A stretch of 32,420 nt of DNA from Terriglobales bacterium (GCA_025451775.1 JANWJU010000093.1:1-32420); one strand, 5' to 3'. Numbered from the stretch's first letter, positions 24,871 through 32,420 are shown. The notes: a model not told the origin generated them from the sequence alone. Made by a program: numbers and translations.

Positions 24871-25130
24871 CGAATGGAGGCAGCTGGGAGATGCCACGAG
24901 CAGTGCGGGCATCCCCTGTCCCCAATCGAAGTCCGCCCTCACGCGACCAGCGGGAGCGACCCAGCGAAAAGTGGCGAGCCACTTGCCTGCGATAACCGAT
25001 GAGGGCTGCCGGCCTTGGGCGCGCTCGACTGCGACGCGCGCAATGCCCTGCGCGCCGCCCGGGCTCGCGCCGCTGGACATTGTTTCGTTGCCTATTTTGA
25101 CTCCGCGGCGGGCGCCGGCGGACGCGGCTA
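24871..25130. other. Non-coding stretch with one repeat copy
   Basis: No ORF in this 260-base region has convincing coding character. It contains the dispersed repeat copy at 24943-24983 and, just before it, GATGCC...GGCATC forming a small inverted repeat at about 24890-24915. Confidence 0.6.
24943..24983 (+). repeat. Dispersed repeat, intergenic copy
   Basis: A core of about 41 bases (gcgaccagcgggagcg... to ...gagccact). Thirty-eight consecutive bases are identical to the copy on the opposite strand at 29489-29526. It lies alone in intergenic DNA. Confidence 0.85.
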
Positions 25131-25286
25131 TTAGCGAATGCCGCCGACCAGGTAAACGATGAGGATAATGACCAGGATTGTGCCGAGGCCGACGCCAAAG
25201 CCGCCGTTACGGCCCCAGCGGCTGTGGCCGTAGTAGCCTCCGCCGGTACCGAAGAGCAGGATGAGGATAATGATGAGGAGCAACAT
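25131..25286 (-). CDS. DUF3309-like small hydrophobic protein
   Basis: A 51-residue protein: two hydrophobic stretches (LLLIIILILLFGTGGG and GTILVIILIVYLVGGI) flank a Gly/Tyr/Arg segment (YYGHSRWGRNGG). This is the pattern of DUF3309, tiny membrane proteins often found with stress-response genes. Start ATG 25286 lies three bases after the stop of the upstream small membrane-protein gene, so both are co-transcribed. Its role is unknown. Confidence 0.75.
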   Translation of the reverse strand: MLLLIIILILLFGTGGGYYGHSRWGRNGGFGVGLGTILVIILIVYLVGGIR

Positions 25287-25289
25287 AAA

Positions 25290-25508
25290 TTAGGCACTCT
25301 TTCCGCGGCCGGCCGCTAAAACGAAGACGCCGGCGATCAGCGCCAGCGCGCCCACGACGGGAGGCAACAACACCCTGTGCGCCGCTTCGCGGGTCGCGTG
25401 GAGCGAGCCGATGGAGAACACCGTCTGCTGAGTGTGGTAGGTAAAGCCTCCCCAGATCAGGCCGAAAACGCCGAGGACGCAGAGCACGATTCCGAGTGGC
25501 TTGTTCAT
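25290..25508 (-). CDS. Small two-helix membrane protein
   Basis: A 72-residue protein from ATG 25508: two TM helices (about 4-22 and 48-66) joined by a loop containing FTYHTQQTVFSIGSLHATRE. It resembles a widespread family of small membrane proteins with the loop pattern ITYTTREKVLDIGPIHAT, related to DUF3185 and annotated as hypothetical. Together with the DUF3309 and Tudor-like genes it forms a group commonly seen near stress-response genes. A TTG start at 25538 is less likely. Confidence 0.7.
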   Translation of the reverse strand: MNKPLGIVLCVLGVFGLIWGGFTYHTQQTVFSIGSLHATREAAHRVLLPPVVGALALIAGVFVLAAGRGKSA

Positions 25509-25690
25509 GAGGGGCGGAGACCGGCCGAAGTGAGGCAATGGCTGCGTTCCTGGCTATTTCCCATCACTGGCATGGCGGTCCTCCCGAGTTCCCGTATTAT
25601 CGCGGAGGAGGCGGCGGCGGTGCTGTTCGAATTGGTACAGATGGATTCAGGCGCCTCCCGGCAAACGCTCGCCGTGAGCGCGGGGCCAGC

Positions 25691-25903
25691 TCATGCGCGG
25701 CTGAGCGCCCTGCCTGAATGGTGCACGATGGCTGGTTCGCCCGGGTGGTGGTCAGTCTCGCGCACGCTATACATCGTGCCATCCGCGCTGGTGCCCATCT
25801 TGTAAATGCCGGTGACGGCGCCATGGCCGATGGCACTGCGGTAATGCCATGAAACCTTCGTGCCAACCGGGATGGTCTTGAACGCTTTTTCCTTGGTAGC
25901 CAT
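25691..25903 (-). CDS. DUF2945/HVA1 Tudor-like small protein
   Basis: A 70-residue protein from ATG 25903 with GGGAGAG seven bases upstream. VGTKVSWHYRSAIGHGAVTGIY and SVRETDHHPGEPAIVHHSGRALSRA match the HVA1 (DUF2945) Tudor-like pattern, a small SH3-like barrel found in many soil bacteria. Its function is unknown. It lies in the same orientation as its small-protein neighbours but is separated from them by 182 bases in which I see no gene. Confidence 0.75.
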   Translation of the reverse strand: MATKEKAFKTIPVGTKVSWHYRSAIGHGAVTGIYKMGTSADGTMYSVRETDHHPGEPAIVHHSGRALSRA

Positions 25904-26022
25904 ATCATCTCTCCCTCGATCTCCGCCAGCGCGGTTCGATCGCTAAGCTATCTTTTCGACGCGGATGCAAGCGTCATGAGCGGCCTCCACCGGTGTGCCG
26001 CGTGGAATTGCCGGTGGGTGCT

Positions 26023-26268
26023 TCAGCCCCGATCCTCGAGGTACTCGACCGGGACATCGTCCTCGAGGACTTCGCGGGTGGTGATTTCGGCCACATCCGG
26101 ATCCGCCGCGTCCTCGACGCCGCTCACGGCTTGAGCCTCGAAGGCTTGGCCCTCGTCAGCCAGCTCGGCAACGCTCTCCGAGCTCGGTCCGGTGTGCGAC
26201 AAGCCTTGGTCGTCGCCGGCTTGGCCCGCCGCATCTGGATCAGGGCGCTTGTGGTTATTGGTACGCAT
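26023..26268 (-). CDS. Small acidic conserved protein of unknown function
   Basis: An 81-residue acidic protein from ATG 26268: AGDDQGLSHTGPSSESVAELADEGQAFEAQAVSGVEDA followed by a C-terminal REVLEDDVPVEYLED. I recall similar proteins with the SESVxEL...EGQxFEA...GVExA...EVxEDDVPxEY pattern as widespread small hypothetical proteins in stress-type clusters. It has no membrane segment and is probably disordered. No ribosome-binding site is seen. The MITE-like element begins 35 bases upstream of its start. Confidence 0.65.
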   Translation of the reverse strand: MRTNNHKRPDPDAAGQAGDDQGLSHTGPSSESVAELADEGQAFEAQAVSGVEDAADPDVAEITTREVLEDDVPVEYLEDRG

Positions 26269-26302
26269 ACCACGGTTAGATGCCAAAACCCCGGTAAGGG
26301 GC

Positions 26303-26437
26303 GTGGCTCGCCACTTTTCGCTGGGCGGCTCCCGTGATGCCCGCACGGGAGGCGTGCAAAAGTGAACGGCCCGTTCGTCTCGAATGCCTCGAGAATCAGG
26401 GTGTGAGGCGACTTCCGGGCGAAACGTGGCGAGCCAC
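26303..26437. mobile_element. MITE-like element with terminal inverted repeats
   Basis: A 135-base element. The left end 26303-26322 (gtggctcgccac t tttcgc t) is an inverted match (18 of 20) to the right end 26418-26437. Both ends are copies of the dispersed repeat core, here paired as terminal inverted repeats. The interior has no coding capacity. Its size and structure fit a miniature inverted-repeat element. It lies between two divergent genes. No target-site duplication could be verified. Confidence 0.5.
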
Positions 26438-26463
26438 CACACCCGAGAAAGCGAATTTGTGAC

Positions 26464-28902
26464 ATGAGCGTGCAGAACGCAAGCGCCCCCATGGCGCCAG
26501 GCCATCCCGGCATACCGGCGCGCTGGACATCGAGCAGCAAAAGCGGAGTTGGCACCGCCGTCAGTGAACAAAGCCGCCTCTGGTTTACCGTATCCCACGG
26601 CATCGTCAACGAAGTCTACTACCCCGACCTCGATCAGGCGGACACTCGCGACTTTGGGTTATTGGTTACGGGTGAGGACGGGTTCTTTTCCGAAGAAAAG
26701 CGGGACACCGATCACGCGCTGGCGCCGTTCGCGCAAGGAGTCCCGGGATATCGCTTAACCAACACGTGCCAGCGCAAGCGCTATGCCATCGAAAAAACGG
26801 TGGTGACCGATACCCAGCGCGAGGTCTTGCTGCAAGAGATTCACTTCAAAGCCCTGCAGGGCGGGCTCGCTCAATACCACGTGTACGTGCTGCTGGCGCC
26901 CCACGTTCACGACCAAGGCCAGGGCAACGATGGCTGGCTGGGCGATTACAAGGGCGTTCCCATGCTTTTTGCGCAACGCGGCGACATCTGCCTTGCGCTC
27001 GCCTGCTCCATCCCGTTCCTGGGAAGAAGTTGTGGCTACGTCGGCACGAGCGACGGCTGGACCGACATTCACGAACACCGGCGAATGACCTGGTTCTATA
27101 CGCGGGCGATGGACGGAAATATCGCCTTGACGGCGGAGATCGATCTCCGCGGTTGCGGGGGCGACTTTCGCCTCGCGCTCGGATTTGGCAATTGCGCCGC
27201 CGAGGCTGGTCAGCGCGTCCGAGCCACGCTGCACCGAACCACCGGCGACCTGGTCAAGTGCTATGCCGAGGGATGGCGGCAGGTGCAATCGTCACTTCTG
27301 GACCTGGGAGGGACCACGCATCAGGGCTTCGATCCCTATCGGGTCAGCACCGCGGTGCTGAGAACGCACGAATCGAAACGGTTCCCGGGTGGCATGATCG
27401 CGAGCTTGTCCATTCCCTGGGGGGCGTCCAAGGGCGATCGCGACGTCACCGGCTATCACGTGGTCTGGCCGCGGGATCTGGTCCAGTCGGCCGGCGGCCT
27501 GCTGGCGGCTGGAGACCCGGGCAGCGCCCGGCGAACGCTTTCATACTTAATGAGCACGCAAGAGCTGGACGGCCATTGGCCGCAGAACATGTGGCTGGAT
27601 GGCACCCGCTGCTGGAACGGGATTCAAATGGATGGCACCGGATTCGTCATCCTACTGGCGGATCTGCTACGCCGCGCGGGAGAGTTGTCCGCTCTCGATC
27701 CGTGGCCAACCGTACGCGCGGCGGCGGGATTTCTGGTCCGTCATGGACCCGGATCCGAGCAGGACCGCTGGGAAGAAAACGCCGGCTATTCGACTTACAC
27801 CATGGCGGTCGAAGTCGCCGCTCTGCTCGCCGCCGCCGACTTTGCCGACACCGCCGGCGAAGCCAACGCCGGCGAATTCCTGCGCCAGACCGCCGACACC
27901 TGGAACGCCAACATCGATCAGTGGACGTACGCGGCCGGCACCCCACTGGCCCGCGAAAACGGCGTCCCGGGCTATTACGTGCGTCTCGCGCCCCCGCATG
28001 TGCTGGAAACCGGATCGATCCTGAATGTGCGTTTGAAGCTCAAGAATCGGCCGGCGGGGGAGGCGCCGCCGCCGGCAGCGTCGGTGGTCAGCCCCGACGC
28101 CCTGGGGCTGGTGCGCTTTGGCCTGCGCGCGGCGAAGGACCCACGCATCCTTGCCACCGTCAAAGTGATCGACGCCACGCTCAAGACCGAAGTGGCGACG
28201 GGTCCGGTGTGGCATCGCTACACCATGGATGGCTATGGAGAAACGAGCGACGGTGGCCCCTTTCTCGGGGTGGGCACCGGGCGCGGATGGCCGCTGCTGA
28301 GCGGTGAGCGGGCCCACTTTGAAATCGCCCGCGGCGACGATGCCGAGGCCAGCCGGCTGCTTGCTGTCATGGCGAAGCAAACGAGCGCCGGCGGACTGAT
28401 TCCGGAGCAGATTTGGGACGCGCCCGATATCGCGCAGCGGGAGCTGTTTAACGGCCACCCGTCCGGGTCGGGGATGCCTCTGGTCTGGGCCCATGGAGAA
28501 TATGTCAAGCTGGCGCGCTCGCTGCGCGATCACCACGTTTTCGATACCCCGCCGCAAACCGTGAAGCGCTATCAGTCCGCGCCGGCCGAGGCTTTGTTGA
28601 CCATCTGGCGCTTCAACCACGTGGCCAAACATCTTGTGCAAGGCACGAGCCTGCGGATTGCGCTTCTGGCGCCGGCGATGGTCCGTTGGAGCGCGGATCA
28701 GTGGAAGACGGTTCACGACGCCCACACGGCGGACTCCGCGCTGGGGCTGCATTACACCGACCTGCCAACGCAGAAATTAGCGGCCGGCGCAACGGTCGCG
28801 TTTACGTTCTACTGGATTCACGCGGACAAGTGGGAGGGAGCCAACTGGGAGGTCGCAGTGGCGCCTTGCCAGCGCTCGGGCATGAAGCCCGCCACCAATT
28901 GA
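26464..28902 (+). CDS. GH15 glucoamylase / glucodextranase-like glycoside hydrolase
   Basis: An 812-residue glycosidase. An N-terminal beta-sandwich domain (about 10-285: GVGTAVSEQSRLWFTVSHGIVNEVYYPDLDQADTRDFGLLV) of the glucodextranase-N type precedes an (alpha/alpha)6 catalytic domain (about 300-690). The general acid is in DRWEENAGYS (Glu437 or Glu438) and the catalytic base in LIPEQIWD (Glu648). GH15 enzymes release beta-glucose from alpha-glucan non-reducing ends. There is no signal peptide, so it may work on internal glycogen-like glucans. The start lacks a good ribosome-binding site; a MITE-like element ends 26 bases upstream. Confidence 0.93.
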   Translation: MSVQNASAPMAPGHPGIPARWTSSSKSGVGTAVSEQSRLWFTVSHGIVNEVYYPDLDQADTRDFGLLVTGEDGFFSEEKRDTDHALAPFAQGVPGYRLTNTCQRKRYAIEKTVVTDTQREVLLQEIHFKALQGGLAQYHVYVLLAPHVHDQGQGNDGWLGDYKGVPMLFAQRGDICLALACSIPFLGRSCGYVGTSDGWTDIHEHRRMTWFYTRAMDGNIALTAEIDLRGCGGDFRLALGFGNCAAEAGQRVRATLHRTTGDLVKCYAEGWRQVQSSLLDLGGTTHQGFDPYRVSTAVLRTHESKRFPGGMIASLSIPWGASKGDRDVTGYHVVWPRDLVQSAGGLLAAGDPGSARRTLSYLMSTQELDGHWPQNMWLDGTRCWNGIQMDGTGFVILLADLLRRAGELSALDPWPTVRAAAGFLVRHGPGSEQDRWEENAGYSTYTMAVEVAALLAAADFADTAGEANAGEFLRQTADTWNANIDQWTYAAGTPLARENGVPGYYVRLAPPHVLETGSILNVRLKLKNRPAGEAPPPAASVVSPDALGLVRFGLRAAKDPRILATVKVIDATLKTEVATGPVWHRYTMDGYGETSDGGPFLGVGTGRGWPLLSGERAHFEIARGDDAEASRLLAVMAKQTSAGGLIPEQIWDAPDIAQRELFNGHPSGSGMPLVWAHGEYVKLARSLRDHHVFDTPPQTVKRYQSAPAEALLTIWRFNHVAKHLVQGTSLRIALLAPAMVRWSADQWKTVHDAHTADSALGLHYTDLPTQKLAAGATVAFTFYWIHADKWEGANWEVAVAPCQRSGMKPATN

Positions 28903-28952
28903 CAGTTCCGCATCCAAGATGTGTGCATCTAACTTTATCTGGAGGAGTTGCA

Positions 28953-29474
28953 ATGAAACGAGTTCTCTCGACTGTGTGTTGCCTGGCTCTCTGTTCGATC
29001 CCCGTACTGGCGCAGAAAAAGGCTGCCCCAATGTCCGACCAGCAGTTCGTCACTCTCGCCGCCCAAACCGACATGGTCGAAGCGAACCTCGGGCAGCTGG
29101 CGCAAAGCGCGGCTGCGTCCCAGGCGGTCAAGGACTACGGCCACATGCTCGAGACCGATCACACCGCCAGCTACCAAAAACTCTGGAGTCTTGCCGCGCA
29201 GGCCAACGTCACCGTACCCGGCGCCATCGATTCGCAAAACAATAGGGCTGTCATCGGCCCCATGAACAAACTCACGGGCAAAGCCTTCGACCGCCGCTTC
29301 ATTCAGGATATGATCGCCGGCCACACCAAGGCCATCGCCACGTTCAAGAAGGAAGCCGACGACGCCACCAACCCCGCGATCAAGTCCTACGCGCAAGACA
29401 CGATTCCCGTGCTCCAGAAGCATCTCGACGACGCCAAGGCGATCGAGCGGGGCAGGACCCCGGCCGACATGTAA
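28953..29474 (+). CDS. DUF4142 exported protein
   Basis: A 173-residue protein from ATG 28953 with GGAGGAG five bases upstream. A signal peptide ends near PVLAQ (about residue 21). The four-helix ferritin-like DUF4142 domain follows: DQQFVTLAAQTDMVEANLGQLAQ, VKDYGHMLETDHTASYQKL, DRRFIQDMIAGHTKAIATFKKEADDA, and YAQDTIPVLQKHLDDAK. Such proteins are periplasmic, linked to stress, and of unknown mechanism. It lies 50 bases after the GH15 gene and may share its transcript. Confidence 0.9.
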   Translation: MKRVLSTVCCLALCSIPVLAQKKAAPMSDQQFVTLAAQTDMVEANLGQLAQSAAASQAVKDYGHMLETDHTASYQKLWSLAAQANVTVPGAIDSQNNRAVIGPMNKLTGKAFDRRFIQDMIAGHTKAIATFKKEADDATNPAIKSYAQDTIPVLQKHLDDAKAIERGRTPADM

Positions 29475-29485
29475 ATCACCCGGCG

Positions 29486-29526
29486 AGCGGCTCGCCACTT
29501 TTCGCTGGGTCGCTCCCGCTGGTCGC
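29486..29526 (-). repeat. Dispersed repeat, copy after the DUF4142 gene
   Basis: Opposite-strand copy of the core; 38 bases (29489-29526) are identical to 24943-24980. It sits between the DUF4142 stop (29474) and the hairpin at 29556. Confidence 0.85.
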
Positions 29527-29555
29527 TTGGAGCAAAAGCGAGCAGGAGAACGGGT

Positions 29556-29583
29556 CGCCTGTTGTCACTTAAGACAACAGGCG
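29556..29583. terminator. Bidirectional hairpin terminator
   Basis: An 11-bp perfect stem (29556-29566 with 29573-29583) with a six-base loop ends exactly at the stop codon of the convergent PEP-CTERM gene. It can terminate both converging transcripts. No long T-run is present. Confidence 0.7.
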
Positions 29584-30216
29584 TCAAGGCATGGCTGGCG
29601 CCGCCTTCCGGCGTCGATCCGTGTACCACGCCAAGCCGAGCAGTCCCAGCGCGCCGGTGCCCAGCAGCGCCCAGGAACTGGGCTCGGGCGTCACAACCGG
29701 GATGGGGCCGCTAAAGGAATCGTAGGAGTCGTAATAGACAGTTCCGTCCTGCAGCACGGTCGGTTCCCTCCCAAAGCTGCCGTACGGGCCATCTTCATTG
29801 CTGAGATTCAGTAATGGGCCCTCACCCCCTAGGTCGGACTGGGAGTCGAATTCAATTAGGTAATAGGATATTCCGCCGCTCGCGTTGGTTTGCAGGTCCA
29901 CGCCGGTTACGTAGCTGTTCAGCTTGGTGAAGGTCGTGGTGCCGTCCGAAAACGAGAAGTCAATGAGGTTAATGCCCCCGCCAAGCGCAACCGGCATGGT
30001 GGTCGAGTAGGTGGCGTTGTAGTCCTTGAAGCCGGCGAGCGATGCCGAAACGGTGAAAGACCCGGTGATGCTGGGCACGGGGGCATAGTTGAGCGGGCTA
30101 GCTCCGCTGAAGATGTACTGGTAGCCGATGGGGTCGGCGTGAGCCCGTGGCGTGAATGCCAACAAAGCCACCGCGAGTGCGGCGGAAAAGACGAGCGGAT
30201 GGGAGCCAAGGCGCAA
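29584..30216 (-). CDS. PEP-CTERM sorting-domain protein
   Basis: A 210-residue exported protein from TTG 30216. Its AGGAGG ribosome-binding site lies six bases upstream, so the TTG is credible. An N-terminal signal peptide (LVFSAALAVALLAF, cleavage near AHA) is followed by a beta-rich, Ser/Thr/Gly-rich body. The C-terminal tail TPEPSSWALLGTGALGLLGLAWYTDRRRKAA is the PEP-CTERM signal: PEP motif, TM helix, Arg cluster. Such proteins are cut and sorted by an exosortase when exopolysaccharide is made. No exosortase gene is in this window. Confidence 0.88.
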   Translation of the reverse strand: MRLGSHPLVFSAALAVALLAFTPRAHADPIGYQYIFSGASPLNYAPVPSITGSFTVSASLAGFKDYNATYSTTMPVALGGGINLIDFSFSDGTTTFTKLNSYVTGVDLQTNASGGISYYLIEFDSQSDLGGEGPLLNLSNEDGPYGSFGREPTVLQDGTVYYDSYDSFSGPIPVVTPEPSSWALLGTGALGLLGLAWYTDRRRKAAPAMP

Positions 30217-30255
30217 GGTCGTCCTCCTACCTAAAAGTTAGGCACGGCGGATCGA

Positions 30256-30563
30256 ATGCACTTGGAATGCCACTTTGGTCCACCAACAAAGCAAAGGGCT
30301 TTGCTCATTTCGCGAGTCAACGAGTATGCAGCCGATTGCACAGACCGGCCGCTTTGGTATCAGCTCTACATCCAAGACGCGCCTAAGGATCCAGACGGAG
30401 CGATTGCGTTCGCTGACCCAGCGCGGGCGTTGGGCGCGCTGCTTTCGCCTACCGCCGTGCGATCGAGCAGATCGAAGCGCGCGGCGCGCGGACCCACTCC
30501 ATCCAGGTCGGCGCCGTCGACTTCGCCGATCAAGAAGAGCTTGTCGTCATCAATCTGGGGTAG
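30256..30563 (+). pseudogene. Probable frameshifted remnant of an unknown gene
   Basis: Frame 1 from ATG 30256 encodes plausible protein (RPLWYQLYIQDAPKDPDGAIAFADPARALG) up to about 30440. A different plus frame then encodes plausible protein (AAFAYRRAIEQIEARG, then ARTHSIQVGAVDFADQEELVVINLG) up to TAG 30561-30563. One indel near 30440 would join them. On the opposite strand a long open frame (30676 down to about 30368: FYEAEANLAFTGREFESGAS, then YWDLPQIDDDKLFLIGEVDG) has no start codon. Both strands look partly protein-like, so the reading is uncertain. Family unknown. Confidence 0.35.
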
Positions 30564-30750
30564 ATCCCAATAGGAAGCCCCGCTCTCAAACTCCCGTCCG
30601 GTGAACGCCAGATTCGCCTCGGCCTCGTAGAATACATCGGGGCAACGCTCAATTCGCGCCGCGAGTGAAAATCACGGGGTCTGGCTCTTGATCAACAACG
30701 GGGGCGGGCCGGGACCCGGAGAGGGGCGAACATCAGAGCCGGCGTCTGGC
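30564..30750. other. Non-coding or remnant stretch
   Basis: Only the start-less minus-strand open frame noted for the preceding entry extends here, to about 30676. Beyond it I see no gene or RNA signal. Confidence 0.4.
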
Positions 30751-30751
30751 G

Positions 30752-30903
<152 letters not shown>

Positions 30904-30924
30904 GGCATTGGGCGTCTCCGGGTG

Positions 30925-30930
30925 ATTATA
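30925..30930 (-). promoter_or_regulatory. -10 box of tRNA-Ser
   Basis: A perfect TATAAT on the minus strand (30930-30925) lies 21 bases upstream of the tRNA 5' end. No convincing -35 at 16-18 bases is seen. Confidence 0.6.
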
Positions 30931-30999
30931 CCAGCGCCGCGAGCTCGGGGCCGGTGGCAAACCGCCGCCGGCGTGCCTTGAGAGCCGTCCTGCCGGCCG

Positions 31000-31335
31000 T
31001 CAGGTGGCTGGTTCGTTGGAGGATATCCCGAGCCAAAGCTGCACGGCGCGTTCGACAGCGGCGAACTGCGCCGAACTGAGCACTCCAAGCGACCGGATCA
31101 GCTTGGCGTGCGGAATGGTGATCAGGTTTTGCGCATCGAAGACGCCGGCTCGAAGAAAGGGCACCGATACCGAAGCCTCGAATCGAGATTGCCGTGGGCT
31201 GGTGGTATGAGGAACCAGAGTCACGAGTGCGCGATCTTGGTCGCGGGCAGGAACGCTGATGACAAGAGCGGGCCGAACCTTGGCCGTCATGCCGAGGTCC
31301 ACCAGCCATACTTCGCCGCGCCGGACGGCGGCCAT
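31000..31335 (-). CDS. mazF: MazF/PemK-type toxin
   Basis: A 111-residue protein matching MazF endoribonuclease toxins: RRGEVWLVDLG at the N-terminus (the usual RGEVWxxDL), VRPALVISVPARD, the catalytic-region T of LVTLVPHTTS, and FDAQNLITIPHAKL near the end (the usual xxDQxxTxxxxRL). It would cut mRNA unless bound by the antitoxin encoded just upstream, with whose stop its ATG overlaps (TGATG). The tRNA-Ser gene follows 97 bases downstream. Confidence 0.9.
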   Translation of the reverse strand: MAAVRRGEVWLVDLGMTAKVRPALVISVPARDQDRALVTLVPHTTSPRQSRFEASVSVPFLRAGVFDAQNLITIPHAKLIRSLGVLSSAQFAAVERAVQLWLGISSNEPAT

Positions 31336-31520
31336 CAGGATCGCTCGCGGTGATCGAGATCGCCGAAAAGCTCGTCGGCGGCGGCGATCAAGTCCTCGTC
31401 GGAGGGCACATCGTGGGGGGCGTGCGCGACGCGGCGTGCGATTTCAGCCACGAGTTCGGAACGCTCTTGATCCGGAAGCGCCTCGAATTCTGCAAGAATC
31501 CGCTCGGCTGCGCGCATCAT
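31335..31520 (-). CDS. Antitoxin partner of the MazF-type toxin
   Basis: A 61-residue helical acidic protein from ATG 31520 (ATG 31517 has better spacing to the GGAG upstream). MRAAERILAEFEALPDQERSELVAEIARRV followed by the acidic C-terminal DLIAAADELFGDLDHRERS fits small antitoxins of the addiction-module-component type rather than classic MazE. The one-base overlap with the toxin start (TGATG) shows translational coupling. Confidence 0.8.
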   Translation of the reverse strand: MMRAAERILAEFEALPDQERSELVAEIARRVAHAPHDVPSDEDLIAAADELFGDLDHRERS

Positions 31521-31585
31521 GGCTCCAGCGTCCCACGCCCGGCGTTGCGGGTCAAGTCGGCGCTCGTTCCGGTCTCCGCAGCGCC

Positions 31586-32420
31586 CTATGGGCCGCGGCG
31601 AACCGCGAGGTTGGCAGCGCGAATGGCGGCGAGGTTGGGCTTGATGACGGCGCGGTCGTAGGTGAGCAGGCCGTTGATCTCCTGTTCCACGTCGGTGATC
31701 TGGGTGTAGACGGCGGCGCTGAGGTTGTCGCTGGTGCGCAGGGCGGCGATTTTCTTGAGTAGATCCTGATAGCGGCTGGTGACCAGGCGGGAGTCGTGCA
31801 GCACGGCGCCGTAGCCTTTGAGTTTTTGCGTGGTCCACATGTGGCCTGCGACGGCCATGGTGACGCCGCCAAACTCGCCGTCGACGGTGGCGCGGTCAGT
31901 GGCGGGAGGCTTGTCGCCCGGGCCGGGGTAGGCGTGCGTGTCTTGAAGGTCGCCCACGCCCATATCCGTCCAGCCGCTGGCGTCGTTGACCAGGCGGCTG
32001 GGGTCGAGCTGCTTGGTCAGAGCGACGAGGGCGGCGGTGTCGTGCTGGCCCCAGCCTTCGTTGAAGGTGGTCCAGACGATGATCGAGGGGTGGTTGTAGA
32101 ACTCGGCAATCTCGGCGCGCCACTCCTTTTCGAACTCGGCCGAGGCTGCGGGGGTGAGGGTTTGGCCCTTGGCGAGGAACATCTGCGGCATGTCCTGCCA
32201 GACCAGGATGCCCAGCTTATCGGCCCAATAATACCAACGCGGGGGCTCGACCTTGGCGTGCTTGCGGATCAGGTTGAAGCCCAGCTGCTTGGTGATGGCG
32301 ATGTCGTAGCGCAGGGCGGCGTCGGTGGGGGCGGTGTAGACGCCGGCGGGCCAGTAGCCTTGATCGAGTGTGCCCATTTCAAAGACGAAATGGTTGTTGA
32401 GGAGCATGCGCATCTGGCCC
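31586..32420 (-). CDS. GH2 family glycoside hydrolase (beta-galactosidase/glucuronidase-like), partial
   Basis: The C-terminal portion of a GH2 TIM-barrel enzyme; the frame stays open to the right edge (codon 32419-32417), so the 5' part is missing and the internal ATG 32413 is not the start. About 278 residues are visible. The acid/base Glu lies in NHPSIIVWTTFNEGWGQ and the nucleophile Glu in TVDGEFGGV, both in typical order. LGFNLIRKHAKVEPPRWYYWADKLGILVWQDMP is the typical barrel segment. GH2 enzymes remove beta-linked sugars from glycans. The linkage cannot be decided from the visible part. It ends 65 bases before the antitoxin start. Confidence 0.92.
   Translation of the reverse strand, partial: GQMRMLLNNHFVFEMGTLDQGYWPAGVYTAPTDAALRYDIAITKQLGFNLIRKHAKVEPPRWYYWADKLGILVWQDMPQMFLAKGQTLTPAASAEFEKEWRAEIAEFYNHPSIIVWTTFNEGWGQHDTAALVALTKQLDPSRLVNDASGWTDMGVGDLQDTHAYPGPGDKPPATDRATVDGEFGGVTMAVAGHMWTTQKLKGYGAVLHDSRLVTSRYQDLLKKIAALRTSDNLSAAVYTQITDVEQEINGLLTYDRAVIKPNLAAIRAANLAVRRGP

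Overview
This is a GC-rich (roughly two thirds G+C), densely coded bacterial chromosome segment. Gene content suggests a soil-type Acidobacteriota, by inference only: an S41 protease with PDZ, a SUMT-CbiX fusion, GH15 and GH2 glycosidases, a PEP-CTERM protein, many small stress-type proteins, and several starts lying directly behind a TATAAT box. No rRNA or phylogenetic marker lies in the window.

Layout. 1-2646 (minus): the N-terminal part of a C-terminal-processing-protease-like protein that lacks the usual catalytic pair, a metallophosphoesterase and a nucleotidyltransferase-like protein. 2684-12279 (mostly plus): Ste24-like M48 peptidase, proline dehydrogenase, NAD(P)HX repair enzyme plus TsaE, ZIP transporter, TPM-domain protein, nucleotidyltransferase, LemA and a CDF metal transporter. 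12330-14354 (minus): a VapBC toxin-antitoxin pair downstream of xseA. 14378-20202 (plus): alpha/beta hydrolase, a polycysteine leader peptide, sulfite/nitrite reductase, a siroheme-synthesis fusion, a secreted CarboxypepD-reg-like protein, two small coupled ORFs and a pseudouridine synthase. 20344-24870: Fe/Mn superoxide dismutase, ROK protein, a di-heme cytochrome c (minus), a secreted dienelactone hydrolase-like protein, a probably frameshifted exported protein and a small zinc-ribbon protein. 25131-30216: an accessory stretch of small membrane and stress-type proteins, a GH15 glucoamylase, a DUF4142 protein and a PEP-CTERM protein, with several copies of a dispersed repeat. 30217-30810: decayed or non-coding DNA. 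30811 to the end (minus): tRNA-Ser(GCT), a MazF-type toxin with its antitoxin, and the C-terminal part of a GH2 glycosidase.

The most striking signal is a 26-residue ORF at 15355-15435 with six consecutive cysteine codons. A stem-loop begins two bases after its stop codon. It lies directly upstream of the siroheme-dependent sulfite/nitrite reductase and the SUMT-CbiX fusion that would supply its siroheme. This is the expected architecture of a cysteine-sensing attenuator for assimilatory sulfate reduction. Such leaders have been described in mycobacteria.

A second signal is a dispersed repeat with a core of about 40 bp. It has copies at 24943, 26303, 26418 (inverted partner) and 29486, and a diverged copy is translated in frame inside the CDF transporter at about 11701-11738.
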